Positions 1 to 5,129 of a stretch of 5,129 bases of DNA are shown piece by piece; positions within the stretch are counted from its first letter, which is position 1; every line of letters starts with the position of its first letter. Under the pieces are notes generated by a model. It worked only from the letters and a program-made list of their open reading frames with translations. It was not told the origin of the DNA and ran no database searches. The DNA lies in NCBI GenBank assembly GCA_024277695.1, contig JAJRUR010000101.1:1-5129 (forward strand), read 5' to 3'. The stretch is from Bacteroidota bacterium. Lineage in GTDB: Bacteria; Bacteroidota; Bacteroidia; Chitinophagales; Saprospiraceae. Position numbers and translations under genes: made by a program.

Positions 1-44
1 ACCAAGTCTATTATGTAGAATTAAATATCCAACTCAATGAATAA
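1..44 (+). CDS. C-terminal end of an upstream gene, possibly a LytS-type sensor histidine kinase (partial)
   Basis: Reading from base 3 gives QVYYVELNIQLNE followed by TAA at 42-44, so only the last 13 residues are inside the window. The alternating hydrophobic pattern (VYYVELNIQL) is what the final beta strand of a histidine kinase ATPase domain looks like. A LytTR response regulator begins immediately downstream, and such regulators are commonly encoded next to their kinase. The reading frame would overlap the longest regulator start (37) by 8 bases, a typical operon arrangement. The other two frames also close early: TAG at 16-18, and TGA at 38-40, which overlaps the ATG as ATGA. The choice of frame is therefore an inference from the strand-like pattern and the context, and the kinase identity is a guess. 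Confidence 0.38.
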   Translation, partial: QVYYVELNIQLNE

Positions 45-768
45 AAACAAATACAATATGCTAAATGTCCTGATCGTCGATGACGAACCCCTAGCTACAG
101 AAATCATACAAGGTTTTGCCGACTCCCTACCCTCACTCCATGTCGTAGGTGTCTGCAATGATGCAATGGATGCTCTTGAAATCATTAAGAATGAGCCCAT
201 TGACCTGATATTTTTAGACATTCAGATGCCTCAACTGACCGGAGTGGAGCTCATCAGATCACTCAAAAATCCTCCCATGGTGATTTTTACCACAGCATAC
301 CCCAACTATGCCGTCGAAGGATTTGAGCTGGACGCTGTGGATTATCTGCTCAAACCCATATCCAAAGACCGGTTTATTCGTGCAGTACAAAAAGCAGAAG
401 AAATGGCAGAACTCCGGCAATCGGAAAATCACCATGCCGCTAATTTTATTTTTGTCAAAGCAGATAAAAAAATGATCAAACTCAAGTATGATGACATCTT
501 ATATGTCGAAGGGCTCAAAGACTATGTCATCATCCGAACGACTGAAGGTAGAGTGATTACACTCCATACGATGAAAGGTCTGGAAGAAAAACTACCTCAA
601 GATAAGTTCATCAGAATTCATCGATCCTTCATCGTCGGGATATCCAAAGTACAGGCCGTGGTAGGCAATATGATAGAAATCATGCAGTCCAATCAACGCA
701 AACAGCTACCTATCGGAAAATCTTATAGAGAAAAAATTTCTCGAATGGTCAACGAAAATAAATTGTAG
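37..768 (+). CDS. LytR/AlgR-family response regulator (receiver + LytTR DNA-binding domain)
   Basis: Cytoplasmic two-component transcription regulator of 243 residues, the normal length for the family. The N-terminal receiver domain (about 8-125) has the acidic pair D15-D16, the phospho-acceptor D61 in FLDIQMP, T86, the switch aromatic Y103 and the invariant K106-P107. A short linker leads to a C-terminal LytTR domain (about 137-238) with the typical stretches ILYVEGLKDYVII and FIRIHRSFIV. LytTR proteins bind DNA through beta strands and usually control surface, regulatory or exopolysaccharide genes; the targets here cannot be read from the sequence. The start is uncertain. ATG at 37 overlaps the end of the upstream frame, while ATG at 58 gives MLNVLIVDDEP, the more usual N-terminus for this family, with no overlap; neither has a clear ribosome binding site. 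All key receiver residues are present, so phosphorylation control is expected, probably by the kinase encoded just upstream. Confidence 0.94.
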   Translation: MNKNKYNMLNVLIVDDEPLATEIIQGFADSLPSLHVVGVCNDAMDALEIIKNEPIDLIFLDIQMPQLTGVELIRSLKNPPMVIFTTAYPNYAVEGFELDAVDYLLKPISKDRFIRAVQKAEEMAELRQSENHHAANFIFVKADKKMIKLKYDDILYVEGLKDYVIIRTTEGRVITLHTMKGLEEKLPQDKFIRIHRSFIVGISKVQAVVGNMIEIMQSNQRKQLPIGKSYREKISRMVNENKL

Positions 769-780
769 TTCTCAGCACGA

Positions 781-1629
781 ATGGACAAAAGAACAGCGGA
801 GCATCTGGCAGACCGTCTCGGTCATCGCTACCTACAGCATCAGCGTCTCCATGGAGGAGATATCGGCATCCATTATTTGCTCATCACCGATCAAGCACGG
901 CTTTTTGTCAAAAGCTATCCCGGCCCCCTAGCCGGTCAAATGCTCCAATGTGAGGCTTACGCATTGCAGCTAATCCAAAACACCAATAGTATAGCTACGC
1001 CTCAGATGATACAGCAACTAAAGGTGGATCATAATACCTATCTCATCATGGAGTTTATCGAAAGTGGTATCGCTAAAGACGGTTTTTGGGAAGACTTTGC
1101 CATCGGCCTAGCCAAACTCCATGAGCATCCATATGATCTCGCCGGCTTCGAAATGGATAATTTTATCGGCTCCCTCCCTCAATCCAATCTACAACGCACA
1201 TCTTGGAAGACCTTTTATATCAACTCCAGACTCCTACCTCAGTTCAAACAAGCTTTTGATAGCAATAAATTCGGTCTCAAAGACCAAAGGGCATTTGAGC
1301 AATATCTCAAAGAAATCGAACCGACACTCCAAAACAAACATGTCCTACTGCATGGAGATTTGTGGAATGGCAATTATCTCATCAATCCGCAAGGAAAAGC
1401 CGTGCTCATCGACCCTGCAAGCTATATCGGTCATCCTTTGATGGATATCGCGATGTCTTTATTGTTCGGTGGATTTGACCAAAGTTTCTATGAGCTGTAT
1501 GCCGAGCTAAGTGCACTGGATGCCAACTGGCAGCAACAAATTTCCTTGTATCAGCTTTATCCTCTACTCGTCCATACCAATCTTTTTGGTGGACATTATG
1601 CTGACAGCTGCAGAGCTATCTGGCGATAA
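781..1629 (+). CDS. Fructosamine kinase family protein (FN3K-like, probable protein deglycation kinase)
   Basis: A 282-residue protein with the aminoglycoside-phosphotransferase-like kinase fold of the fructosamine-3-kinase family (Fructosamin_kin), close to the usual family length. Visible motifs are a GGDI nucleotide loop (25-28), the ATP-binding lysine K44 in FVK, its partner E58, the hinge-like LIMEFIE, the catalytic loop HGDLWNGN (191-198, catalytic base D193) and the metal-binding DPASYIGH (211-218) followed by DIAM. The C-terminal LYPLLVHTNLFGG is also characteristic. Characterised relatives phosphorylate the sugar of ketosamine-modified lysines, which destabilises the adduct and repairs glycated proteins. 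Bacterial members tend to prefer ribulosamine or erythrulosamine adducts, so the exact substrate here is unknown. The redox-active cysteine described in the nucleotide loop of some eukaryotic members is absent. ATG at 781 lies 12 bases after the regulator stop, so the two genes are probably co-transcribed. No truncation or missing catalytic residue is seen. Confidence 0.94.
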   Translation: MDKRTAEHLADRLGHRYLQHQRLHGGDIGIHYLLITDQARLFVKSYPGPLAGQMLQCEAYALQLIQNTNSIATPQMIQQLKVDHNTYLIMEFIESGIAKDGFWEDFAIGLAKLHEHPYDLAGFEMDNFIGSLPQSNLQRTSWKTFYINSRLLPQFKQAFDSNKFGLKDQRAFEQYLKEIEPTLQNKHVLLHGDLWNGNYLINPQGKAVLIDPASYIGHPLMDIAMSLLFGGFDQSFYELYAELSALDANWQQQISLYQLYPLLVHTNLFGGHYADSCRAIWR

Positions 1630-1638
1630 GAGTTGAGC

Positions 1639-1662
1639 TGCTCGGCAAGAGTTCTCCGAGCA
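1639..1662. terminator. Hairpin between convergent genes, possible weak terminator
   Basis: TGCTCGG (1639-1645) and CCGAGCA (1656-1662) form a perfect 7-bp stem around a 10-base loop. It lies 10 bases after the FN3K-like gene and 33 bases before the end of the convergent dynamin gene, where a bidirectional terminator would be placed. Neither side is directly followed by a U-tract: on the plus strand the nearest T-run is at 1680-1685, 17 bases past the stem. A classical intrinsic terminator is therefore not supported and the role is inferred from position. Nothing else stands out in 1630-1694. Confidence 0.3.
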
Positions 1663-1694
1663 TAAAGCTATACTATGTTCTTTTTCTCCAAATC

Positions 1695-3428
1695 CTAAAA
1701 AGAAGATTCCAGCTCCTTATCTAGTGCATCCAATTGATCATACACTAGATCGCGACGGTTTTTTAACTGTTCTAATTGTTGTTTTTCTTCTTCTAACATC
1801 GTATCAAAACGGTCAAAATTCGATTCAAATCGATCGCGCATATCATCGGTATAGTTTCTGAGCTTTGCACTAAGCACTTCCTTGAGTTTATTTTGCCCGC
1901 CGGACACGACGTTTTTAAATCTAGACAAAATCTTTCGTCGATTCCAACCTATCGATACGCCGGCAAAAACAATTCCTACAGCTGTCAGCACACCTCCGGT
2001 GATATCAAATACAGCTGTAGTCGATAGTGCCTGTAAGATAAACCCAACGACGGCAATACCTCCACCCGTGGCTATATTAGGACTCAAGTCTTTATAATTA
2101 TCTACATAACTATCTGTGCCAAAGTTTTTTGGATTTTTGATAAAATCATCAAAAGTCATCCGAAGTTCTGACAAAACCCGAGAGCGATGGACGGCAATTT
2201 TGCTAAACATCTCATGATCATCCTTCAATACAGTAGAGCTGCTCTGCAATTTTAGATCGATGATGCGTGCCATCTGCTGAATACTATCTGCCAGATCTGC
2301 TATCCCGCTATTGAGCTTAATCTGCAATTCTGTATTGAGCTTAGAATCCAGATTATTGGTTATAGATTCGAACCACTCTTGCGCATTTTTTTTCTTGGAC
2401 AGAATACCACTGAAAGTACGCTTAAGCAAACTACCAAATGAAAGTCCCTCTTCGAGCTCTTCGTAACTCTCCAGCGTGATCCGATCATAACCCGCCACTA
2501 CACTTTCGATGAGCAGATCGATCTGTCTATGCGATAGTTTTTGTTGTTTGGAGAGTGCTTCGTGTACGTCAGCTCTAAAATCCAGATCTAAGCGGTACTG
2601 TTTTTCGCGATCTTGGATACCGCCGGTGATACGGTCTAGAATATTAGATGCCGTAGCTATATTATTGCGTAGTTTTAGTACGGGAGCTTGTCCTCCGGTG
2701 ATGTGTTGGAGGATATAATCCCTCAAAGCTTTGAAGCCGGATTGGTCGCGTTTATGTTCTATCTCTTCCTTTGCAGATACAGAAAAAACCACCGGCTGAT
2801 CGATACCTTTTTCTTGAGCAATTTTGCGCACTCCCTCTTCGTTGGTTTTCAGATCTTCGCTAGACAGTAGATCTTTTTGTTGGAGCACAAATATGATTTT
2901 CCTACGCCAGTCATCATGGATATAATCAAAAAACTCCCAAGAAGACTGGCGATATGGATTTTTGGCTTCGAATACGAATACAACCAAATCCGATGCGGGT
3001 ATAAATCTTTCGGTAATCTCCTGATGATGCTCTATAATAGTATTCGTACCGGGTGTATCCACAATAGAGATATCACGGAGCAATTCGATGGGATGATAAA
3101 TGCGTCGTAGATAAGGATTGATCTCAACAATCTGATGCTCCTGACCATAGACGATCTGCTGAATGGTATCGGTCATAGGAGATGCAGCCACTGCACAGAT
3201 CTCACTGCCCGTATCGAGCAGTGCATTGATAAAACTACTCTTGCCTGCCTTTACCTCTCCGACTATCACAAACATATAGGCTTCATTCATGCGATCCTTG
3301 ATGTCTTGTAGTGTGGCGGATAGTTCTGTATGATCGATATCCTCAGTCAAAGCATTAAGATCTTTGATCACATTATTGATTCTGATTTTGTATGGTGCAA
3401 GTTTTGAATTGATCAGTGCATTTTTCAT
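1695..3428 (-). CDS. Dynamin-family GTPase (bacterial dynamin-like protein) with membrane hairpin
   Basis: A 577-residue large GTPase. The N-terminal dynamin-type G domain (about 50-245) shows G1 GEVKAGKSS (57-65), the G2 threonine T86 in PMTDT and G3 DTPG (124-127). The G4 position reads QQKD (183-186) instead of the usual N/T-K-x-D. A mostly helical, charged stalk-like region follows (about 250-450). Then come two adjacent glycine/alanine-rich hydrophobic segments (about 455-473 and 476-495) split by a short FDIT turn, as in the membrane-inserting paddle of bacterial dynamin-like proteins. The tail is strongly charged and heptad-like (about 520-577, for example LEEEKQQLEQLKN), probably a coiled coil. 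Characterised relatives (cyanobacterial BDLP, Bacillus DynA) bind, tether or remodel membranes in a GTP-dependent way; some act in membrane stress or phage tolerance. This protein is likely membrane-associated on the cytoplasmic side. The ATG at 3428 lies 15 bases after the WbqC-like stop, with no clear ribosome binding site. The specific role is unknown. Confidence 0.92.
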   Translation of the reverse strand: MKNALINSKLAPYKIRINNVIKDLNALTEDIDHTELSATLQDIKDRMNEAYMFVIVGEVKAGKSSFINALLDTGSEICAVAASPMTDTIQQIVYGQEHQIVEINPYLRRIYHPIELLRDISIVDTPGTNTIIEHHQEITERFIPASDLVVFVFEAKNPYRQSSWEFFDYIHDDWRRKIIFVLQQKDLLSSEDLKTNEEGVRKIAQEKGIDQPVVFSVSAKEEIEHKRDQSGFKALRDYILQHITGGQAPVLKLRNNIATASNILDRITGGIQDREKQYRLDLDFRADVHEALSKQQKLSHRQIDLLIESVVAGYDRITLESYEELEEGLSFGSLLKRTFSGILSKKKNAQEWFESITNNLDSKLNTELQIKLNSGIADLADSIQQMARIIDLKLQSSSTVLKDDHEMFSKIAVHRSRVLSELRMTFDDFIKNPKNFGTDSYVDNYKDLSPNIATGGGIAVVGFILQALSTTAVFDITGGVLTAVGIVFAGVSIGWNRRKILSRFKNVVSGGQNKLKEVLSAKLRNYTDDMRDRFESNFDRFDTMLEEEKQQLEQLKNRRDLVYDQLDALDKELESSF

Positions 3429-3443
3429 AGCGTATGGAATAGT

Positions 3444-4085
3444 TTATATCTTCGGAACGGAGGTTTTTGTCAAGCATTGGTCGCCCAAATATATCGTCGC
3501 CTCCGGACCTTTACAGAATAATAAGTCCAAGATACTTAAGTCGGTTTGAAAGTCAAACAAATGACTAAATATCTGTTGGTAGGGTGCCAAGCGAGTTCTT
3601 TTTAGACGATCATCAAAATTATCACGAATATCTATAGTCCTCAGATCATATTGTTGCTGAAAAGTATCCGTAAAGTTCAACTCCCACTCCGTATCTAAGC
3701 TATATGCCAAAAAGGCAAGGATCGCCAGATTCAGATCAAATAAAAACTTGTATCGATTCTTTAGAATCGGTTCTATTTTGTCAAAATAATGCTCAAAGTA
3801 TGGTGCTTGGTTATAAGCATTGCGTATGCTGAGGAGATGATGTCGAACCCATGCATCATCATAGGAGATCTGTACATCGCGATATGGCTTAGATTGGTGC
3901 TTGCCTCTCTTAAGCGGTACGGAGAGCCGCCTCTTTCCTTGATGTGTAAGAATGTCGCATTTATTTCTAAAGCTACGTTTTTGGTAATTTTCAGTACCCT
4001 CAATCGTCAAGTTACTATGCTGTGCCCAATATGCACAATATGCAACCGGCGGAAAATAATATAGATTCGCAACGAGTTTTGTCAT
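3444..4085 (-). CDS. WbqC-like family protein
   Basis: A 213-residue soluble protein of the WbqC-like family. The sequence shows the family N-terminus with YYFPPVAYCAYW (9-20), then ENYQKRSFRNKC (32-43), a following G-x-RRLSVPL stretch, and later DDAWVRHH and NAYNQAPYFEHYF. Family members occur in O-antigen or other surface-polysaccharide clusters and widely as single genes in Bacteroidota; the biochemical activity is not firmly established, so none is assigned. The frame can be extended to a GTG at 4115, which would add ten hydrophobic residues. I prefer the ATG at 4085 because MTKLVANLYYFPP matches the usual family start and avoids crowding the upstream stop codon at 4121-4123. The gene lies 35 bases after the DUF885 gene and 15 bases before the dynamin-like gene, so it is probably the middle of a three-gene operon. 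The C-terminus (GPEATIYLGDQCL) looks complete. Confidence 0.88.
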   Translation of the reverse strand: MTKLVANLYYFPPVAYCAYWAQHSNLTIEGTENYQKRSFRNKCDILTHQGKRRLSVPLKRGKHQSKPYRDVQISYDDAWVRHHLLSIRNAYNQAPYFEHYFDKIEPILKNRYKFLFDLNLAILAFLAYSLDTEWELNFTDTFQQQYDLRTIDIRDNFDDRLKRTRLAPYQQIFSHLFDFQTDLSILDLLFCKGPEATIYLGDQCLTKTSVPKI

Positions 4086-4093
4086 GAAGAGTA

Positions 4094-4101
4094 CAAATAT
4101 A
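4094..4101 (-). promoter_or_regulatory. Candidate Bacteroidota -7 promoter element before the WbqC-like gene
   Basis: On the minus strand the 35-base gap after the DUF885 stop contains TATATTTG, an exact match to the Bacteroidota -7 consensus TAnnTTTG. It ends 8 bases before the ATG at 4085, so a transcript from it would start at or just before the start codon and be nearly leaderless. A TTG lies 15 bases upstream, closer than the 17-23 bases normally seen for the -33 element. The region is AT-rich, so the match may be chance. If real, it would be an internal promoter for the WbqC-like and dynamin-like genes. Confidence 0.25.
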
Positions 4102-4120
4102 CAAAAGCCAAACACACAAT

Positions 4121-5129
4121 TTATTCTTGAGACATCTTGTGGATATACTGCTCGACTTCTTGCTCTAAGATATAAAGCGGTATATGACCCTGGAGCAATA
4201 CGGCATCATGAAAACTCCGAATATCAAATCGATCTCCCAACAAATGTTCTGCTTTGGCACGGAGTTCTTTGATTTTTATTTCACCAATTTTATAAGAGAG
4301 TGCTTGCCCCGGCCAGCTGATATAGCGATCCACTTCGGTGATGATATCATGTTCAGCAAGAGCGGTGTTGTCCATCATAAAACCAATGGCTTGCTCCCGT
4401 GTCCAATTTTTTAAATGGATACCTACATCCACAACCAAGCGACATGCGCGCCACATTTCATAAGTCAATCGCCCAAAGTCGTCATACGGATCATCATACA
4501 TACCCAGCTCTGAGCCAAGATGTTCTGCATAAAGGCCCCACCCTTCTCCAAAGGCGGAGAGATATGTATTGCGCCGAAAATCAGGCAAATCTTCAAGCTC
4601 TTGTGCCAGCATGATCTGAAAATGATGCCCCGGGACTGCCTCGTGCAATGTCAATGCAGGAAATACATACAAGGGCCTGCTCTCCAGTTTATAGGTATTG
4701 ACCCAATAATAGCCCGGTTTGTGCTGTTTGTATGATCCGGATATGTAACGCCCGATAGTATATTTGGGAGCTATGTCATCAGGAACGGGTTGCACACCGT
4801 ATGGCATACGAGGCATTCGATTGAATACCTGAGGCAGCTTAGCATCGATTTTTTTTGCCAAAAAACTCGCATAGCGAAGCAACTCATCAGCTGATTTAGC
4901 ATAAAATCGAGGATCTGTCCGCAAGAACTCCACAAACTCGTCAAAATCACCTTCAAAATGTAGTGCGGTTATAATTTTTTGCATGCGGGATTTTATCCTT
5001 TGGACCTCTGCTAATCCCAGACGATAAATCGCATCAGCGGTCATAGAAGTACTCGTAAAATAGGCAACGCGATTTTGGTAAAACTCTGATCCACGAGGGA
5101 GCGAACTGACACCAATCGATGTACGTGCT
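4121..5129 (-). CDS. DUF885 family protein, putative zinc metallopeptidase (5' end outside window)
   Basis: The C-terminal 335 residues of a DUF885 protein; full-length members are usually about 550-620 residues. The open frame runs to the window edge without a stop. The methionine codon at 5042-5044 is internal, because the residues before it (including GVSSLPRGSEFY and VAYFTSTSM) continue the family pattern into the GLAEVQRI motif. The hallmark HEAVPGHH (4622-4645) and the downstream FGEGWGLYAEHLG stretch (glutamate codon at 4544-4546) would supply metal ligands and catalytic residues of a gluzincin-like peptidase. Further family features are DVGIHLKNWT, the EVDRYISWPGQALSYKIGE region and a helical C-terminus ending at TAA (4121-4123). 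The histidine spacing is not the canonical HExxH. Many relatives carry an export or lipoprotein signal, but the N-terminus is not visible here, so location and substrate cannot be judged. It appears to be an upstream gene of the operon with the WbqC-like and dynamin-like genes. Confidence 0.93.
   Translation of the reverse strand, partial: ARTSIGVSSLPRGSEFYQNRVAYFTSTSMTADAIYRLGLAEVQRIKSRMQKIITALHFEGDFDEFVEFLRTDPRFYAKSADELLRYASFLAKKIDAKLPQVFNRMPRMPYGVQPVPDDIAPKYTIGRYISGSYKQHKPGYYWVNTYKLESRPLYVFPALTLHEAVPGHHFQIMLAQELEDLPDFRRNTYLSAFGEGWGLYAEHLGSELGMYDDPYDDFGRLTYEMWRACRLVVDVGIHLKNWTREQAIGFMMDNTALAEHDIITEVDRYISWPGQALSYKIGEIKIKELRAKAEHLLGDRFDIRSFHDAVLLQGHIPLYILEQEVEQYIHKMSQE

Noticed and set aside
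1121..1441. Open frame of 106 codons on the plus strand inside the FN3K-like gene
   Set aside because: It lies wholly within a gene with intact family motifs, in a shifted frame, and has no recognisable domain.
1630..1694. Possible small RNA or attachment site in the convergent gap
   Set aside because: Only a 7-bp hairpin is visible; there are no direct repeats, no tRNA remnant and no promoter-like pair.
1882..3110. Several plus-strand open frames (1882-2097, 2509-2718, 2688-2870, 2877-3110)
   Set aside because: All are antisense shadows of the dynamin-like gene, whose protein is well supported by G motifs; their translations show no domain.
3364..3549. Plus-strand open frame of 61 codons with a hydrophobic N-terminus, spanning the dynamin/WbqC junction
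   Set aside because: It is antisense to two supported genes; the hydrophobic look comes from the AT-rich junction and there is no ribosome binding site or family match.
3773..4064. Open frames on both strands inside the WbqC-like gene (minus 3773-4003, plus 3789-4064)
   Set aside because: They overlap a gene with clear family motifs and have no features of their own.
4184..4956. Short open frames on both strands across the DUF885 gene
   Set aside because: They are shadows in other frames of the metallopeptidase-like gene, which has HEAVPGHH and EGWG motifs.
1695..5129. A phage-defence system built around the dynamin-like GTPase
   Set aside because: No nuclease, toxin, sensor or mobile-element gene is present and the neighbours look like housekeeping or envelope genes, so the sequence does not support the claim.

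Overview
The window looks like chromosomal DNA of a Bacteroidota bacterium, roughly of the Sphingobacteriia/Chitinophagia/Saprospiria type. This is inferred from the gene families (LytTR response regulator, WbqC-like protein, DUF885 protein), the moderate-to-low GC content, and the lack of clear Shine-Dalgarno sequences before the starts. No 16S or marker gene is present, so the placement is tentative. Coding density is very high and no stretch over 100 bases lacks a gene.

Plus strand, 1-1629: an apparent operon reading rightwards. It opens with the last few codons of an upstream gene, plausibly the sensor kinase partner. A LytR/AlgR-type response regulator follows (37-768) and then, 12 bases later, a fructosamine-kinase-family protein (781-1629). 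The first two genes would form a two-component system. The kinase is probably co-transcribed, but nothing in the sequence shows a functional link.

Minus strand, 5129-1695: a second apparent operon reading leftwards and meeting the first tail to tail across a 65-base gap (1630-1694) that holds a small hairpin. Its order is a DUF885 putative metallopeptidase (cut by the right window edge), a WbqC-like protein, and a dynamin-family GTPase with a membrane hairpin. Spacings are 35 and 15 bases, which suggests co-transcription.

No mobile element, CRISPR array, RNA gene or defence cassette is visible. The most interesting item is the dynamin-like GTPase: it combines an altered G4 motif with a paired hydrophobic hairpin and a C-terminal coiled coil, and it sits behind a WbqC-like gene of possible cell-surface polysaccharide function. 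I do not see convincing evidence for a new multi-gene system; most of the window reads as ordinary chromosome.
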